Assembly (NCBI RefSeq): GCF_036711975.1 | Contig: NW_027248940.1 | Location: 6,448,001-6,512,000, forward strand | Length of the DNA stretch: 64,000 nt | Origin: Onthophagus taurus | Taxonomy: Eukaryota; Arthropoda; Insecta; Coleoptera; Scarabaeidae | Direction of reading: 5' to 3' | In this document: in pieces, positions 1 to 12,250 of the stretch | Position numbering within the stretch: the stretch's first letter is position 1 | Layout: every line of letters starts with the position of its first letter | The notes under the pieces: model-generated | The model's database searches: none | What the model was told of the DNA's origin: nothing | What the model saw: only the letters and a program-made list of their open reading frames with translations | Translations under genes and position numbers: made by a program

Positions 1-3000
1 ATTGCGTTAAGGGTACAATTTGCTACAACTTTTGTAGTAAAAGTTTTTCTGTACTCTGCTTCCGATACCGTTTTTTTTCAACACTCTTCTATTTTCCACA
101 TTTTTGAAAAATTTTCGACATTGATGCATCTAGGAGCAAAAATGTTACAGACCATTGCGTTAAGGGTACAATTTGCTACAACTTTTGTAGTAAAAGTTTT
201 TCTGTACTCTGCTTCCGATACCGTTTTTTTTCAACACTCTTCTATTTTCCACATTTTTGAAAAATTTTCGACATTGATGCATCTAGGAGCAAAAATGTTA
301 CAGACCATTGCGTTAAGGGTACAATTTGCTACAGCTTTTGTAGTAAAAGTTTTTCTGTACTCTGGTTCCGATACCGTTTTTTTTTCAACACTCTTCTATT
401 TTCCATATTTTTGAAAAATTCTCGATATTGATGCATCTGGGAGCAAAAATGTTACAGACCATTGCGTTAAGGGCACAATTTGCTACAATTTTTGTAGTAA
501 AAGTTTTTCTGTACTATGCTTCCGATACCGTTTTTTTTCAACACTCTTCTATTTTTAACATTCTTGAAAAATTTTCGACATTGATGCATCTGGGAGCAAA
601 AATGTAACAGACCATTGCGTTAAGGGTACAATTTGCTACAACTTTTGTAGTAAAAGTTTTTCTGTACTCTGCTTCCGATACCGTTTTTTTTCAACACTCT
701 TCTATTTTCCACATTTTTGAAAAATTTTCGACATTGATGCATCTAGGAGCAAAAATGTTACAGACCATTGCGTTAAGGGTACAATTTGCTACAGCTTTTG
801 TAGTCAAAGTTTTTCTGTACTCTGGTTCCGATACCGTTTTTTTTCAACACTCTTCTATTTTCCATATTTTTGAAAAATTCTCGATATTGATGCATCTGAG
901 AGCAAAAATGTTACAGACCGTTGCGTTAAGGGTACAATTTGCTACAACTTTTGTAGTAAAAGTTTTTTCTGTACTCTGCTTCCGATACCGTTTTTTTTCA
1001 ACACTCTTCTATTTTCCACATTTTGGAAAAATTCTCGATGTTGATGCATCTGGGAGCAAAAATGTTACAGACCATTGCGTTAAGGGCACAATTTGCTACA
1101 ATTTTTGTAGTAAAAGTTTTTCTGTACTATGCTTCCGATACCGTTTTTTTTCAACACTCTTCTATTTTTAACATTCTTGAAAAATTTTCGACATTGATGC
1201 ATCTGGGAGCAAAAATGTTACAGACCATTGCGTTAAGGGTACAATTTGCTACAACTTTTGTAGTAAAAGTTTTTCTGTACTCTGCTTCCGATACCGTTTT
1301 TTTTCAACACTCTTCTATTTTCCACATTTTTGAAAAATTTTCGACATTGATGCATCTAGGAGCAAAAATGTTACAGACCATTGCGTTAAGGGTACAATTT
1401 GCTACAACTTTTGTAGTAAAAGTTTTTCTGTACTCTGGTTCCGATACCGTTTTTTTTCAACACTCTTCTATTTTCCACATTTTGGAAAAATTCTCGGTGT
1501 TGATGCATCTGGGAGCAAAAATGTTACAGACCATTGCGTTAAGGGCACAATTTGCTACAATTTTTGTAGTAAAAGTTTTTCTGTACTATGCTTCCGATAC
1601 CGTTTTTTTTCAACTCTCTTCTATCTTTAACATTCTTGAAAAATTTTCGACATTGATGCATCTGGGAGCAAAAATGTTACAGACCATTGCGTTAAGGGTA
1701 CAATTTGCTACAACTTTTGTAGTAAAAGTTTTTCTGTACTCTGCTTGCGATACCGTTTTTTTTCAACACTCTTCTATTTTCCACATTTTTGAAAAATTTT
1801 CGACATTGATGCATCTAGGAGCAAAAATGTTACAGACCATTGCGTTAAGGGTACAATTTGCTACAACTTTTGTAGTAAAAGTTTTTCTGTACTCTGCTTC
1901 CGATACCGTTTTTTTTCAACACTCTTCTATTTTCCACATTTTTGAAAAATTTTCGACATTGATGCATCTAGGAGCAAAAATGTTACAGACCATTGCGTTA
2001 AGGGTACAATTTGCTACAGCTTTTGTAGTCAAAGTTTTTCTGTACTCTGGTTCCGATACCGTTTTTTTTCAACACTCTTCTATTTTCCATATTTTTGAAA
2101 AATTCTCGATATTGATGCATCTGAGAGCAAAAATGTTACAGACCGTTGCGTTAAGGGTACAATTTGCTACAACTTTTGTAGTAAAAGTTTTTTCTGTACT
2201 CTGCTTCCGATACCGTTTTTTTTCAACACTCTTCTATTTTCCACATTTTGGAAAAATTCTCGATGTTGATGCATCTGGGAGCAAAAATGTTACAGACCAT
2301 TGCGTTAAGGGCACAATTTGCTACAATTTTTGTAGTAAAAGTTTTTCTGTACTATGCTTCCGATACCGTTTTTTTTCAACACTCTTCTATTTTTAACATT
2401 CTTGAAAAATTTTCGACATTGATGCATCTGGGAGCAAAAATGTTACAGACCATTGCGTTAAGGGTACAATTTGCTACAACTTTTGTAGTAAAAGTTTTTC
2501 TGTACTCTGCTTCCGATACCGTTTTTTTTCAACACTCTTCTATTTTCCACATTTTTGAAAAATTTTCGACATTGATGCATCTAGGAGCAAAAATGTTACA
2601 GACCATTGCGTTAAGGGTACAATTTGCTACAACTTTTGTAGTAAAAGTTTTTCTGTACTCTGGTTCCGATACCGTTTTTTTTCAACACTCTTCTATTTTC
2701 CACATTTTGGAAAAATTCTCGGTGTTGATGCATCTGGGAGCAAAAATGTTACAGACCATTGCGTTAAGGGCACAATTTGCTACAATTTTTGTAGTAAAAG
2801 TTTTTCTGTACTATGCTTCCGATACCGTTTTTTTTCAACTCTCTTCTATCTTTAACATTCTTGAAAAATTTTCGACATTGATGCATCTGGGAGCAAAAAT
2901 GTTACAGACCATTGCGTTAAGGGTACAATTTGCTACAACTTTTGTAGTAAAAGTTTTTCTGTACTCTGCTTCCGATACCGTTTTTTTTCAACACTCTTCT

Positions 3001-6000
3001 ATTTTCCACATTTTTGAAAAATTTTCGACATTGATGCATCTAGGAGCAAAAATGTTACAGACCATTGCGTTAAGGGTACAATTTGCTACAACTTTTGTAG
3101 TAAAAGTTTTTCTGTACTCTGCTTCCGATACCGTTTTTTTTCAACACTCTTCTATTTTCCACATTTTTGAAAAATTTTCGACATTGATGCATCTAGGAGC
3201 AAAAATGTTACAGACCATTGCGTTAAGGGTACAATTTGCTACAGCTTTTGTAGTCAAAGTTTTTCTGTACTCTGGTTCCGATACCGTTTTTTTTCAACAC
3301 TCTTCTATTTTCCATATTTTTGAAAAATTCTCGATATTGATGCATCTGAGAGCAAAAATGTTACAGACCGTTGCGTTAAGGGTACAATTTGCTACAACTT
3401 TTGTAGTAAAAGTTTTTTCTGTACTCTGCTTCCGATACCGTTTTTTTTCAACACTCTTCTATTTTCCACATTTTGGAAAAATTCTCGATGTTGATGCATC
3501 TGGGAGCAAAAATGTTACAGACCATTGCGTTAAGGGCACAATTTGCTACAATTTTTGTAGTAAAAGTTTTTCTGTACTATGCTTCCGATACCGTTTTTTT
3601 TCAACACTCTTCTATTTTTAACATTCTTGAAAAATTTTCGACATTGATGCATCTGGGAGCAAAAATGTTACAGACCATTGCGTTAAGGGTACAATTTGCT
3701 ACAACTTTTGTAGTAAAAGTTTTTCTGTACTCTGCTTCCGATACCGTTTTTTTTCAACACTCTTCTATTTTCCACATTTTTGAAAAATTTTCGACATTGA
3801 TGCATCTAGGAGCAAAAATGTTACAGACCATTGCGTTAAGGGTACAATTTGCTACAACTTTTGTAGTAAAAGTTTTTCTGTACTCTGGTTCCGATACCGT
3901 TTTTTTTCAACACTCTTCTATTTTCCACATTTTGGAAAAATTCTCGGTGTTGATGCATCTGGGAGCAAAAATGTTACAGACCATTGCGTTAAGGGCACAA
4001 TTTGCTACAATTTTTGTAGTAAAAGTTTTTCTGTACTATGCTTCCGATACCGTTTTTTTTCAACTCTCTTCTATCTTTAACATTCTTGAAAAATTTTCGA
4101 CATTGATGCATCTGGGAGCAAAAATGTTACAGACCATTGCGTTAAGGGTACAATTTGCTACAACTTTTGTAGTAAAAGTTTTTCTGTACTCTGCTTCCGA
4201 TACCGTTTTTTTTCAACACTCTTCTATTTTCCACATTTTTGAAAAATTTTCGACATTGATGCATCTAGGAGCAAAAATGTTACAGACCATTGCGTTAAGG
4301 GTACAATTTGCTACAACTTTTGTAGTAAAAGTTTTTCTGTACTCTGCTTCCGATACCGTTTTTTTTCAACACTCTTCTATTTTCCACATTTTTGAAAAAT
4401 TTTCGACATTGATGCATCTAGGAGCAAAAATGTTACAGACCATTGCGTTAAGGGTACAATTTGCTACAGCTTTTGTAGTAAAAGTTTTTCTGTACTCTGG
4501 TTCCGATACCGTTTTTTTTCAACACTCTTCTATTTTCCATATTTTTGAAAAATTCTCGATATTGATGCATCTGGGAGCAAAAATGTTACAGACCATTGCG
4601 TTAAGGGTACAATTTGCTACAACTTTTGTAGTAAAAGTTTTTTCTGTACTCTGCTTCCGATACCGTTTTTTTTCAACACTCTTCTATTTTCCACATTTTG
4701 GAAAAATTCTCGATGTTGATGCATCTGGGAGCAAAAATGTTACAGACCATTGCGTTAAGGGCACAATTTGCTACAATTTTTGTAGTAAAAGTTTTTCTGT
4801 ACTATGCTTCCGATACCGTTTTTTTTCAACACTCTTCTATTTTTAACATTCTTGAAAAATTTTCGACATTGATGCATCTGGGAGCAAAAATGTTACAGAC
4901 CATTGCGTTAAGGGTACAATTTGCTACAACTTTTGTAGTAAAAGTTTTTCTGTACTCTGCTTCCGATACCGTTTTTTTTCAACACTCTTCTATTTTCCAC
5001 ATTTTTGAAAAATTTTCGACATTGATGCATCTAGGAGCAAAAATGTTACAGACCATTGCGTTAAGGGTACAATTTGCTACAACTTTTGTAGTAAAAGTTT
5101 TTCTGTACTCTGGTTCCGATACCGTTTTTTTTCAACACTCTTCTATTTTCCACATTTTGGAAAAATTCTCGGTGTTGATGCATCTGGGAGCAAAAATGTT
5201 ACAGACCATTGCGTTAAGGGCACAATTTGCTACAATTTTTGTAGTAAAAGTTTTTCTGTACTATGCTTCCGATACCGTTTTTTTTCAACTCTCTTCTATC
5301 TTTAACATTCTTGAAAAATTTTCGACATTGATGCATCTGGGAGCAAAAATGTTACAGACCATTGCGTTAAGGGTACTATTTGCTACAACTTTTGTAGTAA
5401 AAGTTTTTCTGTACTCTGCTTCCGATACCGTTTTTTTTCAACACTCTTCTATTTTCCACATTTTTGAAAAATTTTCGACATTGATGCATCTAGGAGCAAA
5501 AATGTTACAGACCATTGCGTTAAGGGTACAATTTGCTACAACTTTTGTAGTAAAAGTTTTTCTGTACTCTGCTTCCGATACCGTTTTTTTTCAACACTCT
5601 TCTATTTTCCACATTTTTGAAAAATTTTCGACATTGATGCATCTAGGAGCAAAAATGTTACAGACCATTGCGTTAAGGGTACAATTTGCTACAGCTTTTG
5701 TAGTAAAAGTTTTTCTGTACTCTGGTTCCGATACCGTTTTTTTTCAACACTCTTCTATTTTCCATATTTTTGAAAAATTCTCGATATTGATGCATCTGGG
5801 AGCAAAAATGTTACAGACCATTGCGTTAAGGGTACAATTTGCTACAACTTTTGTAGTAAAAGTTTTTTCTGTACTCTGCTTCCGATACCGTTTTTTTTCA
5901 ACACTCTTCTATTTTCCACATTTTGGAAAAATTCTCGATGTTGATGCATCTGGGAGCAAAAATGTTACAGACCATTGCGTTAAGGGCACAATTTGCTACA

Positions 6001-9000
6001 ATTTTTGTAGTAAAAGTTTTTCTGTACTATGCTTCCGATACCGTTTTTTTTCAACACTCTTCTATTTTTAACATTCTTGAAAAATTTTCGACATTGATGC
6101 ATCTGGGAGCAAAAATGTTACAGACCATTGCGTTAAGGGTACAATTTGCTACAACTTTTGTAGTAAAAGTTTTTCTGTACTCTGCTTCCGATACCGTTTT
6201 TTTTCAACACTCTTCTATTTTCCACATTTTTGAAAAATTTTCGACATTGATGCATCTAGGAGCAAAAATGTTACAGACCATTGCGTTAAGGGTACAATTT
6301 GCTACAACTTTTGTAGTAAAAGTTTTTCTGTACTCTGGTTCCGATACCGTTTTTTTTCAACACTCTTCTATTTTCCACATTTTGGAAAAATTCTCGGTGT
6401 TGATGCATCTGGGAGCAAAAATGTTACAGACCATTGCGTTAAGGGCACAATTTGCTACAATTTTTGTAGTAAAAGTTTTTCTGTACTATGCTTCCGATAC
6501 CGTTTTTTTTCAACTCTCTTCTATCTTTAACATTCTTGAAAAATTTTCGACATTGATGCATCTGGGAGCAAAAATGTTACAGACCATTGCGTTAAGGGTA
6601 CAATTTGCTACAACTTTTGTAGTAAAAGTTTTTCTGTACTCTGCTTCCGATACCGTTTTTTTTCAACACTCTTCTATTTTCCACATTTTTGAAAAATTTT
6701 CGACATTGATGCATCTAGGAGCAAAAATGTTACAGACCATTGCGTTAAGGGTACAATTTGCTACAGCTTTTGTAGTAAACGTTTTTCTGTACTCTGGTTC
6801 CGATACCGTTTTTTTTCAAAACTCTTCTATTTTCCATATTTTTGAAAAATTCTCGATATTGATGCATCTGGGAGCAAAAATGTTACAGACCATTGCGTTA
6901 AGGGTACAATTTGCTACAACTTTTGTAGTAAAAGTTTTTTCTGTACTCTGCTTCCGATACCGTTTTTTTTCAACACTCTTCTATTTTCCACATTTTGGAA
7001 AAATTCTCGATGTTGATGCATCTGGGAGCAAAAATGTTACAGACCATTGCGTTAAGGGCACAATTTGCTACAATTTTTGTAGTAAAAGTTTTTCTGTACT
7101 ATGCTTCCGATACCGTTTTTTTTCAACACTCTTCCATTTTTAACATTCTTGAAAAATTTTCGACATTGATGCATCTGGGAGCAAAAATGTTACAGACCAT
7201 TGCGTTAAGGGTACAATTTGCTACAACTTTTGTAGTAAAAGTTTTTCTGTACTCTGCTTCCGATACCGTTTTTTTTCAACACTCTTCTATTTTCCACATT
7301 TTTGAAAAATTTTCGACATTGATGCATCTAGGAGCAAAAATGTTACAGACCATTGCGTTAAGGGTACAATTTGCTACAACTTTTGTAGTAAAAGTTTTTC
7401 TGTACTCTGGTTCCGATACCGTTTTTTTTCAACACTCTTCTATTTTCCACATTTTGGAAAAATTCTCGGTGTTGATGCATCTGGGAGCAAAAATGTTACA
7501 GACCATTGCGTTAAGGGCACAATTTGCTACAATTTTTGTAGTAAAAGTTTTTCTGTACTATGCTTCCGATACCGTTTTTTTTCAACTCTCTTCTATCTTT
7601 AACATTCTTGAAAAATTTTCGACATTGATGCATCTGGGAGCAAAAATGTTACAGACCATTGCGTTAAGGGTACAATTTGCTACAACTTTTGTAGTAAAAG
7701 TTTTTCTGTACTCTGCTTCCGATACCGTTTTTTTTCAACAATCTTCTATTTTCCACATTTTTGAAAAATTTTCGACATTGATGCATCTAGGAGCAAAAAT
7801 GTTACAGACCATTGCGTTAAGGGTACAATTTGCTACAGCTTTTGTAGTAAACGTTTTTCTGTACTCTGGTTCCGATACCGTTTTTTTTCAAAACTCTTCT
7901 ATTTTCCATATTTTTGAAAAATTCTCGATATTGATGCATCTGGGAGCAAAAATGTTACAGACCATTGCGTTAAGGGTACAATTTGCTACAACTTTTGTAG
8001 TAAAAGTTTTTTCTGTACTCTGCTTCCGATACCGTTTTTTTTCAACACTCTTCTATTTTCCACATTTTGGAAAAATTCTCGATGTTGATGCATCTGGGAG
8101 CAAAAATGTTACAGACCATTGCGTTAAGGGCACAATTTGCTACAATTTTTGTAGTAAAAGTTTTTCTGTACTATGCTTCCGATACCGTTTTTTTTCAACA
8201 CTCTTCTATTTTTAACATTCTTGAAAAATTTTCGACATTGATGCATCTGGGAGCAAAAATGTTACAGACCATTGCGTTAAGGGTACAATTTGCTACAACT
8301 TTTGTAGTAAAAGTTTTTCTGTACTCTGCTTCCGATACCGTTTTTTTTCAACACTCTTCTATTTTCCACATTTTTGAAAAATTTTCGACATTGATGCATC
8401 TAGGAGCAAAAATGTTACAGACCATTGCGTTAAGGGTACAATTTGCTACAGCTTTTGTAGTAAAAGTTTTTCTGTACTCTGGTTCCGATACCGTTTTTTT
8501 TCAACACTCTTCTATTTTTAACATTCTTGAAAAATTTTCGACATTGATGCATCTGGGAGCAAAAATGTTACAGACCATTGCGTTAAGGGTACAATTTGCT
8601 ACAACTTTTGTAGTAAAAGTTTTGCTGTACTCTGCTTCCGATACCGTTTTTTTTCAACACTCTTTTATTTTCCACATTTTGGAAAAATTCTCGATATTGA
8701 TGCATCTGGGAGCAAAAATGTTACAGACCATTGCGTTAAGGGCACAATTTGCTACAATTTTTGTAGTAAAAGTTTTTCTGTACTCTGGTTCCGATACCGT
8801 TTTTTTTCAATTCTCTTCTATCTTTAACATTCTTGAAAAATTTTCGACATTGATGCATCTGGGAGCAAAAATGTTACAGACCATTGCGTTAAGGGCACAA
8901 TTTGCTACAACTTTTGTAGTAAAAGTTTTTCTGTACTCTGCTTCCGATACCGTTTTTTTTTCAACACTCTTCTATTTTCCACATTTTTGAAAAATTTTCG

Positions 9001-9480
9001 ACATTGTTGCATCTAGGAGCAAAAATGTTACAGACCATTGCGTTAAGGGTACAATTTGCTACAACTTTTGTAGTAAAAGTTTTTCTGTACTCTGCTTCCG
9101 ATACCGTTTTTTTTCAACACTCTTCTATTTTCCACATTTTTGAAAAATTCTCGATATTGATGCATCTGGGAGCAAAAATGTTACAGACCATTGCGTTAAG
9201 GGCACAATTTGCTACAACTTTTGTAGTAAAAGTTTTTTTGTACTATGCTTCCGATACCGTTTTTTTTCAACACTCTTCTATTTTCCACATTTTTGAAAAA
9301 TTTTCGACATTGATGCATCTGGGAGCAAAAATGTTACAGACCATTGCGTTAAGGGTACAATTTGCTACAACTTTTGTAGTAAAAGTTTTTCTGTACTCCG
9401 TTTCCGATACCGCCTTCTTTCAACACTCTTCTATTTTCCACATTCTTGAAAAATTTTCGACATTGATGCATCTGGGAGAA
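1..9480 (+). repeat. 153-bp satellite array, forward block
   Basis: About 62 head-to-tail copies of a monomer whose period is exactly 153 bp; the word attgcgttaaggg recurs at 1, 154 and so on. Each monomer contains a short hairpin (CTACAA-CTT-TTGTAG), a T8 run and a GATGCATC palindrome. Monomers differ by a few substitutions, for example ggtaca/ggcaca, tctgctt/atgctt and ttccac/tttaac. Because 153 is 51 codons and one frame lacks stops, long apparent ORFs of 300-457 codons cross the array. I read these as a by-product of the period rather than genes, since a repeated one-base insertion breaks the frame in every higher-order unit. The array enters from outside the window. Confidence 0.97.
1023..8066 (+). 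repeat. Higher-order satellite units (8-mer, then 7-mer)
   Basis: One monomer variant carries an extra T (a T6 instead of a T5 run before ctgtactctgc). It recurs near 967, 2192, 3417, 4642, 5867, 6939 and 8011, so the spacing is 1225 bp four times and then 1072 bp twice. This equals 8 x 153 + 1 and 7 x 153 + 1. Units are nearly identical to each other while neighbouring monomers differ, which is the mark of a higher-order repeat homogenised by unequal exchange. The 7-mer arose by loss of one internal monomer and was itself duplicated. It also carries private changes (gtaaacgttttt, caaaactctt) shared by both 7-mer copies. Confidence 0.92.
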
Positions 9481-10638
9481 AAAAAACGGTATCGGAAGCA
9501 TGGTACAGAAAAATTTTCACAACAAAAGTTGTAGCAAATTGTGCCCTTAACGCAATGGTATGTAGCATTTTTGCTCTCAGATCCATCAATGTCGAAAATT
9601 TTTCAAAAATGTTAAAAATGGAAAAGTGTTGAAAAAAAAACGGTATCGGAAGCATAGTACAGAAAAACTTTTACTACAAAAGTTGTAGCAAATTGTGCCC
9701 TTAACGCAATGGTCTATAACATTTTTGCTCCCAGATGCATCAATATCGAGAATTTTTCAAAAATGTGGAAAATAGAAGAGTGTTGAAAAAAGACGGTATC
9801 GGAAGCATAGTACAGAAAAACTTGTACAACAAAAGTTGTAGCAAATTTTGCCCTTAATGCAGTGGTCTGTAACATTTTTGCTCCCAGATACATCAATATC
9901 GAGAACTTTTCAAAAATGTGGAAAATAGAAGAGTGTTGAAAAAAAACGGTATCGGAAGCATAGTACAGAAAAACTTGTACAACAAAAGTTGTAGCAAATT
10001 TTGCCCTTAATGCAGTGGTCTGTAACATTTTTGCTCCCAGATCCATCAATGTCGAAAATTTTTCAAGAATGTTAAAAATGAAAGAGTGTTGAAAAAAAAC
10101 GGTATCGGAAGCATAGTGCAGAAAAACTTTTACTACAAAAGTTGTAGCAAATTGTACCCTTAACGCAATGGTCTGTAAAATTTTTATTCCCAGATGCATC
10201 AATGTCGAGAATTTTTCAAAAATGTGAAAAATAGAAGTGTGTTGAAAAGAATGGTATCCGGAGCATAGTACAGAAAAACTTTTACTACAAAAGTTGTAGC
10301 AAATTGTATCCTTAACGCAATGGTCTGTGACATTTCGGCTCCTAGATGCATCAATATGGAGAATTTTTCAAAAATATTAAAAGTTGATGAGTGTTGAAAA
10401 AAAAACGGTATCCGGAGAATAATACAGAAAAACATTTACTACAAAAGTTGTAGCAAATTGTACCCTTAACGCAATGGTCTGTAACATTTTTGCTCTTAGA
10501 TGCATCAATGTGGAGAATCTTTCAAAAATGTTAAAATTAAAAGAGTGTTGAAAAAAAACGGTATCCGGAGCATAAGACAGAAAAACTTTTACTACAAAAG
10601 TTGTAGCAAATTGCACCCTTACCGCAATGGTCTGTAAC
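9481..10638 (-). repeat. 153-bp satellite, inverted divergent block
   Basis: About 7.5 monomers of the same satellite in reverse orientation, with cggtatcgg recurring roughly every 153 bp from 9487. The switch falls in an A8 run at about 9477-9487, where the forward monomer (gggagcaaaa) changes to the reverse complement of the T8 segment, so the junction has A-rich microhomology. These copies are more divergent than the forward block, and the last ones carry ggtatccgg. That fits an ageing array edge. Unique sequence starts at about 10640. Confidence 0.93.
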
Positions 10639-10788
10639 AATTTGGTATAATTTAAGAATAGACATTTCGCTTAAAAATCGACAATCTTTCTTTTATCGAT
10701 GTAAAATCGTCCAAGTAAGTCGTTAAAGAATAAATAAAAAGTGCGGAAAAGTGATAAACGACCGAAAAAAGAGTTTGAAATTTCGATG

Positions 10789-10811
10789 TGACGTCACGTT
10801 TTGTGACGTCA
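10789..10811. promoter_or_regulatory. Pair of CRE-like palindromes
   Basis: TGACGTCA occurs twice, at 10789-10796 and 10804-10811, inside a 9-bp direct repeat (TGACGTCAC). TGACGTCA is the consensus for CREB/ATF bZIP dimers. No gene starts nearby, so function is only possible. The surrounding 10640-10885 segment holds no convincing ORF. Confidence 0.25.
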
Positions 10812-10885
10812 CGGACTGTCATGTATGCACATGACCAAAAGAAAACGTGCTCGCCACGTTTCGAGCGCGCCAAGCAGTCTGTTCT

Positions 10886-10978
10886 GTGGCAGTACCTCCA
10901 AGGGAGAATGCACAAGGTGCCCACTGAGACCTAAGTGCGAGCGTAAAAATTACGCACTCCTCGCTTACATACATACAT
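10886..10978 (+). repeat. Truncated SINE, 3' tail only
   Basis: This stretch matches the last 90 bp of the complete SINE at 57395-57737: cctccaagggag, atgcacaagg, cctaagtgc, gcgtaaaaattacgca and a terminal catacatacata microsatellite. The tRNA-like head is absent, as expected for a 5'-truncated retrotransposed copy. It abuts the end of the transposase fragment that follows, so the last 15 or so codons of that reading frame are really SINE antisense. Confidence 0.8.
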
Positions 10979-10979
10979 A

Positions 10980-11380
10980 GGTTTTTCATTGGAAAAGCAA
11001 ACCTCCACGGGATTTTGAAACTGTTCTGGTCTCTCCTCTATATATCCAGATGCAAACCAGGCGTATTTAAAAACATTAATAAATCGTGGGGAAGACAACT
11101 GGTTATTCGTTAACGATTGCAATTTTATAATATTATCTCGCTGATGCAAATTGACACCGTACTGGTAGAGAATAACTTGATCAGAAAATCTTCTAATGAA
11201 ATTTTTCCATATTCTTAAACCAAATACATCCAGGGGTTGAATTTGACCTGTTGTCCCTGCAGGTATAGACAAATATTTAAACTTAACATCCGATGGAGTA
11301 ACTTCACTAACAATTTCAGGGCAGTAACCACTCCAAGAATCCAGCAATAGTAATGATTTGGGTCGAATATGATGGGTTGA
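10980..11380 (-). pseudogene. DDE-superfamily transposase fragment (pogo/Tigger-like)
   Basis: The minus frame has the late catalytic core of a DDE transposase: LLLLDSWSGY supplies the second acidic residue, and it is followed by IPAGTTGQIQPLDV and WKNFIRRFSD, a pattern I associate with pogo/Tigger-type and related DDE_1 transposases. Only about 125 codons remain. Upstream an in-frame TAG near 11390 ends the frame, and downstream it runs into a SINE tail. No terminal inverted repeats were found. It is a relic, not an active gene. The family-level call is from motif recognition only. Confidence 0.6.
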
Positions 11381-11383
11381 ATT

Positions 11384-11962
11384 GTGTAGCTATGTGTTGT
11401 CGATGACACCGACTGGACCACGCTTTCCACGGTTTTAACCCTTAAAACACCTTTTAAATAAAAATAAATTAAAAAGAAACTAAACTAACAGTGTAGAATA
11501 CAATTTGTGATACTTGACCATTTTTCTTCAGTTGCTTTTTAACTCATTATTAATTAATATTTATATAATTATCCTAACTTTTGTGTTATTAAATAGAATA
11601 AGGATAAAGCAGCTTTTTCTGTAGGAATATGAAAGTTATTAGCGAAAATATATTTTCTACCCCAAACTTCTAACCCTTGTAAGTTCTTATAATAGTACTA
11701 CCTAACATATAGCAAAATCATCGTGGTAAATTGCACCAAAATCGACAAATAATTTTCGTAAAAAAAAAATAACGACAATGCTGGGAAGAAACAATGTCAT
11801 TTGTTGAAAAGCTCTCTGAAAAGCATCGTCTTCCTCATTTAGTCTCTTTGTCTGCCTCTTTATGGATAATACAGAACCCGTGTCCAAAATTGTTTCATCA
11901 GTTTGCGAGCCCCACATTAGATATTTTTGTGTCCGGATATTTTTGCTAGAATTAAAATTTAA
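11384..11962. other. No recognisable gene
   Basis: AT-rich sequence. A minus frame of 71 codons at 11702-11917 has no homology I recognise and a low-complexity hydrophobic end. Nothing else is supportable here. Confidence 0.5.
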
Positions 11963-12249
11963 ACAAATAAAAAAATCGATAACAAAGTACCTGACATTTT
12001 TCTTCCAAACGATTTAAATAATTATTTTGTTCACGGCGATTCTTCACTTTATATCCAGACTGATCTCGAATTACCCATATTTTATCAAAATAATGTAACC
12101 CCGAGAGTGCAGATAATGCAAGGTTTTATGCCTGTTGATGAACATGAAGTATCTATAATAATTAATAACATTAAAACTGCAACGGTGGGTTCTGATGGTA
12201 TCTTAGTCTGGATGATTGACTTGTGTACCCCTTTTCTCATTCCTTATAA
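11963..12249 (+). pseudogene. Non-LTR retrotransposon ORF2, upstream part
   Basis: An open plus frame of about 95 codons ends in VDEHEVSIIINNIKTATVGS and then DGILVWMI. This is the linker before the reverse transcriptase fingers in CR1/L2/jockey-like ORF2 proteins (the KxxKAxGxDGI pattern). The frame is cut at 12250 by the mariner-like element and resumes, in sense, at about 13790 with the next part of the reverse transcriptase. It is therefore the 5' half of one interrupted copy. An upstream stop near 11960 shows the copy is 5'-truncated or decayed. Confidence 0.75.
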
Positions 12250-12250
12250 G

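Noticed and set aside
1023-9534. Long tandem ORFs of up to 457 codons as a repetitive protein gene
   Set aside because: They are satellite monomers of 153 bp; each higher-order unit has a one-base insertion that ends the frame, and no promoter or flanking gene structure is seen.
1-10638. CRISPR-like array
   Set aside because: There are no unique spacers; the whole 153-bp monomer repeats head to tail.
10652-10924. 90-codon minus ORF
   Set aside because: It overlaps the SINE tail and a CRE-like repeat and has no family signature.
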